A DNA stretch of 64,000 nucleotides from Paenibacillus campinasensis (GTDB taxonomy: Bacteria > Bacillota > Bacilli > Paenibacillales > Paenibacillaceae): the NCBI RefSeq assembly GCF_002272015.1, contig NZ_NPBY01000029.1, forward strand, positions 24,910-88,909, written 5' to 3'. The notes below the pieces were generated by a model. The model worked only from the letters and a program-made list of their open reading frames with translations. It did no database searches and was not told where the DNA came from. A program made the position numbers and the translations under genes. Every line of letters begins with the position of its first letter. The stretch's first letter is position 1. Positions 28,363 through 36,396 of this stretch are shown here, piece after piece.

Positions 28363-29424
28363 ATGCATGTGGAAGTTCGTGATCTTAACAAACACTTTGG
28401 TTCCTTTCACGCCGTGAAGAATGTCAGCTTCGAGATTGAAAAAGGCCACCTGATCGGCCTTCTAGGCCCGAGCGGCGGCGGCAAGACTTCCATTCTCCGC
28501 ATGCTGGCGGGTCTGGAAACACCGGATTCCGGTGAAATCCGGTTTCACGGCAAGGTCGTCAATGACATTCCTCCGCAGGAGCGGGGCATCGGTTTTGTAT
28601 TTCAGAGCTATGCGCTGTTCAAGCATATGACGGTGTTTGATAATATTGCTTTCGGCCTCAAGGTCAAGAAAGCGACGAAGGCCAAAATCAAGGATCGGGT
28701 AATGGAACTGGTGGAGCTGACCGGACTTTCCGGCTTTGAACACCGCTATCCGCATCAGCTGTCCGGCGGACAGCGACAGCGGGTCGCTTTTGCCCGGGCC
28801 CTCGCTCCTGAACCTCAGCTGCTGCTGCTGGATGAGCCATTTGCAGCCATCGATGCGAAGATCCGGCAGGAGCTGCGCTCCTGGCTGAGAGAGCTGATCG
28901 AGCGGGTTGGCATCACCTCGATATTCGTGACGCATGACCAGGATGAGGCGATTGAAGTCGCGGATGAAATTATGATTATTAGTCAAGGACAGGTGGAGCA
29001 GAAAGGAACCCCTTGGGACATCTACAAGGAGCCGAGAACGCCGTTCGTCGCTTCGTTTATTGGCGAATCCACCGTGGTTGACAAGGCTTCCGAACTGAAA
29101 GGATTTGAATCAGCCGCGAAGCATGACGTGCGCGCACTGATCCGCCCTGAATATATCGAGATCGGCAGCGAGACGGACTTTCCGGTGTTGTCGGCAACGG
29201 AGACGGGCATCGTCCGCCACCTGCACTTCCGGGGCAGCGAATGGCTGGTGGAAGTGGAGGTTAAAGGGAACAAGCTGATCACCTACCGCTCGCTGGAGAA
29301 GGAAACGCTGCATCCGGGGCAGGAGGTTCGGGTGCTGGTGCACCGGGCCTATCTGTTCAATGATGAGAACAGCTGGATCGAGGAGAATGGCTTAAAGGTT
29401 GACCCGATGCCGATCATGATCTGA
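28363..29424 (+). CDS. cysA: Sulfate ABC transporter ATP-binding protein CysA
   Basis: A 353-residue ATPase that starts one base after the cysW stop. Walker A GPSGGGKTS, signature LSGGQRQRV, Walker B LLLLDEPFAAID and switch His in VTHDQDEA are intact. The C-terminal TOBE-like domain (about 245-340, VRALIRPEYIEIG) is typical of CysA/PotA/MalK-type ATPases. It energises sulfate/thiosulfate uptake. Confidence 0.93.
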   Translation: MHVEVRDLNKHFGSFHAVKNVSFEIEKGHLIGLLGPSGGGKTSILRMLAGLETPDSGEIRFHGKVVNDIPPQERGIGFVFQSYALFKHMTVFDNIAFGLKVKKATKAKIKDRVMELVELTGLSGFEHRYPHQLSGGQRQRVAFARALAPEPQLLLLDEPFAAIDAKIRQELRSWLRELIERVGITSIFVTHDQDEAIEVADEIMIISQGQVEQKGTPWDIYKEPRTPFVASFIGESTVVDKASELKGFESAAKHDVRALIRPEYIEIGSETDFPVLSATETGIVRHLHFRGSEWLVEVEVKGNKLITYRSLEKETLHPGQEVRVLVHRAYLFNDENSWIEENGLKVDPMPIMI

Positions 29425-29462
29425 GAAGGCGCAAGAGGGAGAGGAAGAGGGAGAGGGTGTTC

Positions 29463-30524
29463 ATGCATAATTTAATTTGGAGGCGGGTAGCCTTGCTGTC
29501 GGCAGGCATGGCGCTGCTCTTCACGATCCTGCTGACGGGATGCGCCGATCAAGAAACTTCTTCGGCCGAAGTGGTGTCAAGGCCGGGAGAGCGAACGCTT
29601 GTCATCGGGGCATACAGCGTTGTGAAGGATGCCATGGCTGAGATCATTCCGAATTTCCAGCAACAATGGAAGGAAGAGACCGGAGAGACGATCAGCTTCC
29701 AGGAATCCTATGAAGCCTCCGGGACACAGGCGCGGGCCATCGTCGGCGGATTTGAGGCAGATGTATCGCTGCTTGCTCTGGAGGGGGATGTGGATAAACT
29801 GGTCAGATCGGGGCTGGTCCGGGAGGATTGGAATCAGCAGCCTTATGGCGGGATGATTACCCGGTCGATCGTCGTCCTTGGAACGAGGGATGGCAATCCG
29901 AAAGGCATTCAGGATTTTGAGGATTTGACCCGTTCGGATGTGAAGGTGCTGTATCCGAATCCGAAAACATCCGGAGGCGCCCAGTGGGATATTAATGCCA
30001 TCTATGGCGCCGGTCTGAAACGTTCGGAGGAGAAAAACGGCGTGAAGGATCCGGCAGCGGCCAAGGCGTTCCTTGAAGCCGTCCATCGCAATGTGGAGTC
30101 GCTCGACAAGAGCGGCAGGGCCTCGATGGCCGCCTTCGAATACGGCGTCGGCGATGTGATCGTCACGTATGAGAATGAGCTGCTGGCACGCATCGCCCAG
30201 GGCGTCGCTTATGATATCGTAATTCCGGATGATACCATTCTGATTGAGAATCCGGCCGTGGTGGTGGATCGCTATGCGAGCGAGCGCGGAACGACGGATG
30301 TGGCCGAGGCGTTTATTGCGTATTTACGTTCTCCCGAGGCCCAGGACATTTTTGTGAAATACGGATTCCGGCCGGTGGAAGAGTCCGTAGCAGAACGGAC
30401 GAAGGGGATGTTCACCGAGCCTCCGGGCCTGTTTGACATCGAATATCTCGGTGGTTGGGATCATGTGCGGGAAACACTGTATTCCAAGCGGGGCATCTGG
30501 TATCAGGTGCTGGCCGGCATTTAA
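29463..30524 (+). CDS. sbp: Sulfate-binding lipoprotein
   Basis: A 353-residue extracytoplasmic solute-binding protein with a lipobox LLTGC (about residues 22-26), so it is lipid-anchored. Family motifs include GAYSVVKDAM, SYEASGTQARAIVGG, the VLYPNPKTSGGAQWDI loop and a C-terminal YGFRPVE. ATG 29463 follows GAGGGAGAGGG; a GTG lies two codons upstream. It delivers sulfate to CysTW. It ends the operon, followed by a terminator. Confidence 0.92.
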   Translation: MHNLIWRRVALLSAGMALLFTILLTGCADQETSSAEVVSRPGERTLVIGAYSVVKDAMAEIIPNFQQQWKEETGETISFQESYEASGTQARAIVGGFEADVSLLALEGDVDKLVRSGLVREDWNQQPYGGMITRSIVVLGTRDGNPKGIQDFEDLTRSDVKVLYPNPKTSGGAQWDINAIYGAGLKRSEEKNGVKDPAAAKAFLEAVHRNVESLDKSGRASMAAFEYGVGDVIVTYENELLARIAQGVAYDIVIPDDTILIENPAVVVDRYASERGTTDVAEAFIAYLRSPEAQDIFVKYGFRPVEESVAERTKGMFTEPPGLFDIEYLGGWDHVRETLYSKRGIWYQVLAGI

Positions 30525-30552
30525 GATGAATTGAATGACTAGCGGTAGCATG

Positions 30553-30595
30553 AAAGGCTTTGTCTCGTCGAAGGACGGGGCAAAGCCTTTTGTTA
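30553..30595 (+). terminator. Terminator of the sulfate operon
   Basis: AAAGGCTTTGTCTCGTC pairs with GACGGGGCAAAGCCTTT across a short loop and is followed by TGTT. Confidence 0.8.
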
Positions 30596-30813
30596 TATAA
30601 GCCTGTAGCCTGTGTGCTGGTTCGGCAGCACGTCCCCAATCCAAGACCGAGTTGAAAGCCCTGAAAGCCCTCCCTCTCGCCGTTCAAGATAAAGGGCATG
30701 CTGGGGGAGAACTGCTGCATCTCCGCATGCCGCAACATCCTGGTGCAATACTTCGTCTAATAACGAGGAAAGAAGCGGGTTGATAAGATGACCTACACGA
30801 AGGAGGTTCGAAT

Positions 30814-32121
30814 ATGGGGAGAAGCGGATGGGCGATGCTTGGCCTAGCGGTGCTGCTGGCATTGACGGCCTGTGGCGGTCCTGGACAAGGGGAGAATGGC
30901 GGGGAGCTGCATTTGGACAAGGAGCAGAGCAAGCGTCATGATTCAGTCAATACGTCCAGGGAGGTGCCGGAGCTTACGGAAGATGAGCGGAAACGCCTGC
31001 TGTCTGCTGTGAACAGGGAGATGATCGAGGCTCAAAACCGGCTGGGGCTATCGATCCATCAGCAGTTGGTGGAGTCATCGGCGGAGCCGAATGTGATGCT
31101 GTCTCCCTACAGCATTACGGCTGCGTTGGCGCTGGCGTATAACGGCAGCGCCGGGATGACGCAGGAGGAGATGGCGGGGGTGCTGGGTTGGTCGGGCATG
31201 GACCTGGATGAGATTAATGAGAACAACCGGCACCTCAAACTTCTGCTTGAGCAGGGCGGCGGGGTGCTGCTGAATGTAGCCAACTCGGTATGGCATCATC
31301 AGGGAGTGATGCTCCAGCAGCCGTATATAAGTGCGGTCCGTGACAGCTACGGAGCCGAGGTTCGGAAAACGGACTTGACGAGTTCACAAGCGGTGGAGGA
31401 GATCAACAGCTGGGTCGAGGAGAAAACCCGTGGCAAGATCAGCGAGATCCTTGATGAGCCTCCGAATGCAGCTGCGATGCTGATCAATGCGGTCTATTTC
31501 AACGGCAATTGGAAGCAGGCATTTGACCCGTCCTTGACGGTCAAGGATTCGTTCAAGCTGCCGGATGGCAAGCTGTCTGAGGTTCAGATGATGCAGCAGG
31601 AGGAGCGCTTTGCCTACAAGGAAAGCGAGGATTGGCAGGCTGTTCGGCTTCCGTACGGAGACGGGCGAATGGAGATGCTCATTCTGCTGCCGTCAGAACA
31701 ATCCTCGCTTGATATTATGCATACCGCGCTGTGGGAGAACGAGCTGGAATGGAGGGAGGGCTTTGCCATGGAGAAGGTGGATCTGGCCTTGCCCAAGTTC
31801 AAGCTGGAGGCTTCAGCCGAGCTGTCAGCTGCGCTGGAGCAGCTCGGCATGAGGGCAGCTTTTCAAGACCAGGCGGCGGATTTCAGCCGGATGGCGGATA
31901 ACGGGGCTGACTTTTTTATTGGCCGGGTTCAACACAAGGTGTACATTGACGTCCATGAGGCGGGCACGGAAGCAGCGGCGGTGACGGGTATCGAGATGCA
32001 GACAAGCGCAGCGCCGCCGTCCGAGCCGGTTATCACGCATGTCGATCGCCCGTTTTTCTTCGCCATCGAAGATCGGGATACAGGCGCATGGTTATTTATG
32101 GGGTCTGTCAATCAACCTTAG
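30814..32121 (+). CDS. Lipoprotein serpin (serine protease inhibitor family)
   Basis: A 435-residue protein. Its signal ends in lipobox LTAC, which would anchor it outside the membrane. The serpin core shows NVMLSPYSITAALALAYNGS, MLINAVYFNGNWKQAF, DLALPKFKLEAS and the ending RPFFFAIEDRDTGAWLFMG. The reactive-centre hinge reads EAGTEAAAVTG, with the small-residue pattern of inhibitory serpins. By the usual 17-residue hinge-to-P1 spacing, P1 would be Ser in the QTSAAPP region; this is an inference. ATG 30814 follows GGAGG. No protease gene is adjacent. Prokaryotic serpins are patchily distributed. Confidence 0.92.
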   Translation: MGRSGWAMLGLAVLLALTACGGPGQGENGGELHLDKEQSKRHDSVNTSREVPELTEDERKRLLSAVNREMIEAQNRLGLSIHQQLVESSAEPNVMLSPYSITAALALAYNGSAGMTQEEMAGVLGWSGMDLDEINENNRHLKLLLEQGGGVLLNVANSVWHHQGVMLQQPYISAVRDSYGAEVRKTDLTSSQAVEEINSWVEEKTRGKISEILDEPPNAAAMLINAVYFNGNWKQAFDPSLTVKDSFKLPDGKLSEVQMMQQEERFAYKESEDWQAVRLPYGDGRMEMLILLPSEQSSLDIMHTALWENELEWREGFAMEKVDLALPKFKLEASAELSAALEQLGMRAAFQDQAADFSRMADNGADFFIGRVQHKVYIDVHEAGTEAAAVTGIEMQTSAAPPSEPVITHVDRPFFFAIEDRDTGAWLFMGSVNQP

Positions 32122-32166
32122 CATATACTATATCAGACAGCAGTTGGTGGTGAATTGCTGGCAGAT

Positions 32167-32213
32167 GGAATGATTCCTGAAATACAGCCAAAAATAGGAA
32201 ACTTTGTTATAAT
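32167..32213 (+). promoter_or_regulatory. Promoter and possible operator of the TIR gene
   Basis: TGTTATAAT at 32205-32213 is a perfect extended -10 (TGn plus TATAAT); the -35 is weak. GGAATGATTCC at 32167-32177 is a perfect 5-bp inverted repeat around one G, located about 30 bases upstream of the -10. Confidence 0.55.
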
Positions 32214-32248
32214 GGTCGATAAGACGAAATTGTATAACAAAGGGGAAT

Positions 32249-33289
32249 ATGGTGCCTATGTCCATACCAAAGCCGAATTTATTCATAGGTTCTTCCAGAG
32301 AGGCCATTAAGTATGCTAGGGCCATACATGAACAGATTAAGCGGGCCGCGCAGGTGACACCGTGGTACGGCGGAACGTTCGGGCCGAACATGTATACGAT
32401 GGAAGCTTTGGAGAAGCAGCTGGCGTCCAGTGATTTTGGCGTGTTCGTATTTTCCCCGGATGACATTGCGCTGATTCGGGGCAAGCATGTGTTTATCACC
32501 CGCGACAACACCTTGTTTGAGATGGGGCTGTTCTGGGGAAGGCTTGGCAGAAGAAGGGTGTACTGCATGATTCCCGATCAGGTTGAGCCGGAGAAAGACT
32601 TGATACACGATGCGACAGTGGAGGAATACCATCTTCTATCCGATCTGCAGGGCATCACGCTGCTGGAATACGAGCTTCGGAGCGACGGGGATTATAAATC
32701 AGCGGTGGATGTGGCCTGCGGACATATTATGAACGCCATTGCCGAGGAAGGATTTTACCACGATCCGGTGGACATCATTGAGCAGAAGGAAGCCGAGCTC
32801 CGGCGGAAGCAAAGCGTGCTTCATTTCTTCTGGGAGTTTAACCGCAACGTACAGGTCACGGATGAGACGGAGAAGTTTCATGCGCTCAGCGAAGCGGTGC
32901 GCAATTCCCTGCTCCCTCCGGCCCGCGGCGATTACCGGGTAACCGGGGCCGCATTCTGGGGACGAAGAGGGGATGAAGGGATTGCGCATATCGGGGGTAA
33001 TGTAGGAAGAGGGAGATTTTTCCCGTTTGATGGTGACGAAGCACGCTCGCCGAGCAATCAGTCGATTTATGTGCTGGACGTGTATCATAGCGGAAAATGG
33101 GCATTTTATCATGAGGAGGAAGTTGCGCAGGTGTATGTGTTCTGCTATCCTTTAGGTGTGAATCATGTGCTGTCGGTCCATTTTACAGGACATGAAATGC
33201 TTGACGATGAAGACCTCGCAGAGGTTGTGGAGCAGAATCGGGAGTTGCTTCGCACCATCAGGTATCTAGTTGGAGGGGATTCGCAATGA
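32249..33289 (+). CDS. TIR domain protein (CAP12/PycTIR type) with GAF-like C-terminal half
   Basis: A 346-residue protein, or 343 from ATG 32258; the AGGGG site at 32241 fits either start imperfectly. Residues about 8-150 match the TIR-like family of TIR-STING and Pycsar effectors (PF10137 from memory): LFIGSS, TMEALEKQLASSDFGVFVFS, PDD, RDNTLFEMGLFWGRLG. Glu91 in FEMGL is at the expected catalytic position for NAD+ cleavage. Residues about 190-340 (FHALSEAVRNSLLPP, YRVTGAAFWGRRGDE, NHVLSVHFTG, then a long terminal helix) look GAF-like; this is a fold inference. No cyclase lies nearby. The stop overlaps a small downstream gene. Expected role: ligand-gated NADase, probably anti-phage defence. 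Confidence 0.8.
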   Translation: MVPMSIPKPNLFIGSSREAIKYARAIHEQIKRAAQVTPWYGGTFGPNMYTMEALEKQLASSDFGVFVFSPDDIALIRGKHVFITRDNTLFEMGLFWGRLGRRRVYCMIPDQVEPEKDLIHDATVEEYHLLSDLQGITLLEYELRSDGDYKSAVDVACGHIMNAIAEEGFYHDPVDIIEQKEAELRRKQSVLHFFWEFNRNVQVTDETEKFHALSEAVRNSLLPPARGDYRVTGAAFWGRRGDEGIAHIGGNVGRGRFFPFDGDEARSPSNQSIYVLDVYHSGKWAFYHEEEVAQVYVFCYPLGVNHVLSVHFTGHEMLDDEDLAEVVEQNRELLRTIRYLVGGDSQ

Positions 33290-33519
33290 GCGGAAAAGAG
33301 AAAAAGAAATCGACAGAAGGCAACCAAGGATCCGCCAACGGCAGCTGGGTGGTTAGAGGTCCGATTCCTATGACAAGCTCGCTGAAGTCGAAGAAGCGCA
33401 CAGGAAGACGGCAGAACAAGAACGGTGTATTTGTAGGCCCTTCGGTTGAAGGCGTCGACAAAAAATACGTCAAGGTGATCAGCGGAGCTGTAGATGACAA
33501 GAAGCCATCATTCGCATAA
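33286..33519 (+). CDS. Small basic protein coupled to the TIR gene
   Basis: A 77-residue, Lys/Arg- and Ser-rich protein. Its ATG overlaps the TIR stop (ATGA) and it has its own GGAGGGG site eight bases upstream, so both genes are likely made together. The N-terminal half looks disordered (SGKEKKKSTEGNQG); the centre is very basic (LKSKKRTGRRQNK). There is no signal peptide, membrane helix or recognisable domain. It could be an inhibitor, activator or nucleic-acid-binding partner of the TIR protein, or unrelated. Coding status rests on the site and overlap. Confidence 0.6.
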   Translation: MSGKEKKKSTEGNQGSANGSWVVRGPIPMTSSLKSKKRTGRRQNKNGVFVGPSVEGVDKKYVKVISGAVDDKKPSFA

Positions 33520-33540
33520 ATCATAGTGTAACGATAGCAG

Positions 33541-33577
33541 GCCGTTCGGCATACATTCCGGGCGGCTTTATTGTGTT
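33541..33577 (+). terminator. Probable terminator of the TIR unit
   Basis: GCCGTTCGG pairs with CCGGGCGGC, with two G-T pairs, around an 8-base loop and is followed by TTTATTGTGTT. Confidence 0.6.
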
Positions 33578-33637
33578 ATCCGGATATGCTGTACGGTGCC
33601 CGGATTTCCAGGACATTGACAGGGAGGCATAATCACA

Positions 33638-34423
33638 ATGAGTGCAGATCAATTGACGTTTTTGGGAACGGGAGATGCAATGGGGGTGCCGAGGGTCTAT
33701 TGTGACTGCGCAGTCTGTGCAGAGGCGCGCGATACAGGGATGAACCGGAGGCTCCGTTCCTCGGTGATGATCGAGAGTGGAGCGGATTTTTTCCTTGTGG
33801 ATTGCGGTCCGGATTGGCGCGTCATGATGGAGCATATCGGTCAGCGAACAGTCAGACACATTCTGGTTACCCACCCGCATTTCGATCATATCGGAGGATT
33901 GCCGGAATGGGCGGATGCGTGCCGCTGGCTCGGCGAGAAGGGCAATCTGTACGCTCCGCAGGAGGTGCTGAGCAAGATTGTGGAGCAGTATCCTTGGCTG
34001 CCGGGCAACCTGGAGATGACGGCTGTGGATCATGGAGTACAACTGTGCGGCTGGCACATCATCTGCTGGAGAGTCAACCATGGCAAGAACGGCTACTCCT
34101 ATGCCTACCGGCTGGAGAAGAACGGATTCGTCTGGGCCTACAATTCGGATTCCATCGATTTGAACGCGGAGGAGAAGGCGCACTTGAGGGGGCTGGACCT
34201 ATTGGTGCTGGGGACGAGCTTTGTTCATGAGAAGGCGGCATTTGCAACGCGGTCGGTCTATGATATGCGCGAAGCGGCTGACCTGCTGGCCGAACTGAAG
34301 CCGCGCCAGACGGTTTATACCCATATGTCCCATGATGTGGACGTGCGGGGGGACCTGTCTTTGCCGGAGGGTGTCCGATTGGCATGTACGGGAATGAAAG
34401 TGCGACTGGCCCAGGAGTCGTAG
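33638..34423 (+). CDS. PhnP-like MBL-fold phosphodiesterase/hydrolase
   Basis: A 261-residue metallo-beta-lactamase-fold protein. The metal motif is HPHFDHIGG. A CDCAVCAEA segment near residue 24 gives the extra Cys ligands seen in PhnP-type cyclic phosphodiesterases, and the C-terminal THMSHD supplies another ligand. The substrate is not known; no phosphonate genes are nearby. ATG 33638 follows GGGAGG. A MerR-type gene follows after 117 bases. Confidence 0.85.
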   Translation: MSADQLTFLGTGDAMGVPRVYCDCAVCAEARDTGMNRRLRSSVMIESGADFFLVDCGPDWRVMMEHIGQRTVRHILVTHPHFDHIGGLPEWADACRWLGEKGNLYAPQEVLSKIVEQYPWLPGNLEMTAVDHGVQLCGWHIICWRVNHGKNGYSYAYRLEKNGFVWAYNSDSIDLNAEEKAHLRGLDLLVLGTSFVHEKAAFATRSVYDMREAADLLAELKPRQTVYTHMSHDVDVRGDLSLPEGVRLACTGMKVRLAQES

Positions 34424-34540
34424 AGCAAGATAGACGGAAGTGCACGGTAGGTTCGCCCGGAATTATGGGGCAGGTCGAGGCACGGAATGCGCGCCACAGG
34501 CGTATGCGGGACGGATCTGAAGAAGGTATAGGAGGGAATT

Positions 34541-35302
34541 ATGCGGTACTACAAGCCGAAGGAAATCGCAGATGAGCTGCAGATCAGCACCAGCGCGCTG
34601 CGGCATTATGAAGCGTGGGGCGTGGTGCCGCCCCCGGAGCGGGCCGAGAATGGCCACCGCCTGTATACGAGCGAGCATGTTGCATACTTTCGCTGCTTGC
34701 GGGCGATGTTTCCCGGATTCGGCTACGGGATGACTTATGAAGTGCTGCGCTTCATTCAGAAGCGGGAGCTTGATGACGCACTGTGGCTGGTTAATGCCGA
34801 GCAGGCCAAGCTGCAGCAGGAGAAAATGCTGGCGGATCAAACGCTGGCACTGCTGGAGGACCCGTCGCTGGAGATGGTGAAAGGAAAGCGGCTGAAGCCG
34901 CGTATGACCATTGGCGAGGTCGCCGAGCTGGCGGATGTGGAGACATCGGCCATTCGCCACTGGGAGAAGGAGGGGCTGCTGAGCCCGGAGAGGAATCCGG
35001 ACAATGGTTACCGGCTCTATACGCCGCTTCATGTCAGGCAAATTTTGCTGATTCGTTCCCTGCGCAAAACAGTGTTTTTTCTGGAGAAGATCAAGGGGAT
35101 TGTTCAGGCGGTCGAGCACCAGAGCATTGAGCAGGCCCGGAAAATGATGCGGGAGGCGCTGTCTGTCATTCACGAGCGAATTCGTCAGCAGTTTTACGGT
35201 GTCTACAAATTGGTGGAACTGTGCATCGAGCTCGGGCTGATCGATGGCAGCGATGCTGCGTTGACGCGGACGCTGCATACATTCGAGGGCGGCGGGACGT
35301 AA
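34541..35302 (+). CDS. Regulator with two MerR-type DNA-binding domains
   Basis: A 253-residue protein with two complete MerR winged-HTH motifs in one chain. The first is residues 1-70 (YKPKEIADELQISTSALRHY, then ENGHRLYT); the second is residues 122-190 (MTIGEVAELADVETSAIRHW, then DNGYRLYT). A helical linker joins them and a helical C-terminus of about 60 residues follows, without an obvious ligand domain. MerR proteins normally have one HTH and dimerise; here one chain could bind a whole palindrome. ATG 34541 follows AGGAGGG. Target unknown. Confidence 0.88.
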   Translation: MRYYKPKEIADELQISTSALRHYEAWGVVPPPERAENGHRLYTSEHVAYFRCLRAMFPGFGYGMTYEVLRFIQKRELDDALWLVNAEQAKLQQEKMLADQTLALLEDPSLEMVKGKRLKPRMTIGEVAELADVETSAIRHWEKEGLLSPERNPDNGYRLYTPLHVRQILLIRSLRKTVFFLEKIKGIVQAVEHQSIEQARKMMREALSVIHERIRQQFYGVYKLVELCIELGLIDGSDAALTRTLHTFEGGGT

Positions 35303-35500
35303 TCCATCGGCAGAGGCGGAGAGTGAGAGTGAGAGGGAGAGGGGCAATGAAAAAGGAGCAAGCCAAGCACCGGAAGGCGGCCGGCCGGTAAATCTGAGCG
35401 GCTGTCTGCATGCCCTCCGGACCCGGCGCTTGGGCAGCTTATGCGTGCCCGCAGTCAGGCAAGCTTATCCGGTTCGTCGTCCTTCCTTGCCTAATATAAT

Positions 35501-35527
35501 ACTGCCCGGCAACAGCTGCCGGGCAGT
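35501..35527 (-). terminator. Hairpin after the HAD gene
   Basis: Perfect 11-bp stem ACTGCCCGGCA / TGCCGGGCAGT around ACAGC, 12 bases past the HAD stop on the minus strand. It lacks a clean T run on that strand. Confidence 0.6.
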
Positions 35528-35538
35528 ACTGGACTTCA

Positions 35539-36336
35539 TTAGAGCACAAATTTCTCGATCACGTGCTTCACGCCGTCCTCGTTATTGCTCAAGGTTACAT
35601 AGTCAGCAATAGCCTTCAGCGGCTCGATCGCATTTCCCATCGCGACGCCGAGCCCGGCTGCCTCGAGCATTTCATGATCATTCCAGGAATCCCCGATCGC
35701 AATCGTCTCGCTCAGATCACAGTTGAAATGGTTCGCCAGGAACGTCAGGGCATGCCCTTTGGTTCCTTCCTTGTGCATGAACTCGAGGAAATGCGGCTTG
35801 GACTTCGTGATATGAACCTGGTCGCCAAGCAGCTCCTTGAATACAGGAATCAACTCATCAAGGTAGTCCGGATCATCGATGATGAGCATTTTTGGCGTCG
35901 GCTTGCGCACGACCTGGATGAAGTCCGGCTCAATATAATAAGGGGTGCGGTTCAGGGCGCAGTAATCGATCAGCTTCTCATTTTCCTCCCGGGAATAGAG
36001 CTTGTCATCGATATACGTCTGCAGGTGCAGGTTATGCTGAACGCAGTATTCATACAGCTTCTCGGCAGCATCCACCGGGAAATAGCGCTCGTAGAGCACC
36101 TTTTCATCCAGCAGATTTTTGATCAGTGCACCCTGATACGTAATGATCGGCACATTCAGTCCGGTCTGCCGGGCGATCGCCTGTGCGGATGCATAAGCCC
36201 GACCGGTTGCAAGGGTGACTACGACGCCTTTGGCAACCGCCTGCTCCAGCGCGCGCTGTACACCGGGGGTAACCTCTTTGTCGTCATTAATGAGCGTGTC
36301 GTCGATGTCGATGGCCATCAGTTTGTAAGTGGTCAT
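35539..36336 (-). CDS. Cof-type HAD phosphatase
   Basis: A 265-residue haloacid-dehalogenase phosphatase of the Cof/YidA class. Motif I is IDIDDTLIND, motif II is the Thr in LATGRAYAS, motif III the Lys in GTKGHAL, and motif IV is AIGDSWNDHEML. The cap domain lies between motifs II and III. The substrate is probably a sugar phosphate or similar small phosphate. ATG 36336 follows GAGGAGAGA on the minus strand. Confidence 0.92.
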   Translation of the reverse strand: MTTYKLMAIDIDDTLINDDKEVTPGVQRALEQAVAKGVVVTLATGRAYASAQAIARQTGLNVPIITYQGALIKNLLDEKVLYERYFPVDAAEKLYEYCVQHNLHLQTYIDDKLYSREENEKLIDYCALNRTPYYIEPDFIQVVRKPTPKMLIIDDPDYLDELIPVFKELLGDQVHITKSKPHFLEFMHKEGTKGHALTFLANHFNCDLSETIAIGDSWNDHEMLEAAGLGVAMGNAIEPLKAIADYVTLSNNEDGVKHVIEKFVL

Positions 36337-36396
36337 GGTATTCTCTCCTCTTCGATCTCTGTATTGTTCTCTCTCTAACTCATCATACCTGTGATT

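Noticed and set aside
32249..33519. Thoeris, CBASS or Pycsar assignment
   Set aside because: No ThsA-like SIR2 protein, cyclic-nucleotide synthase or STING-like motif is present next to the TIR gene, so only a family link is claimed.
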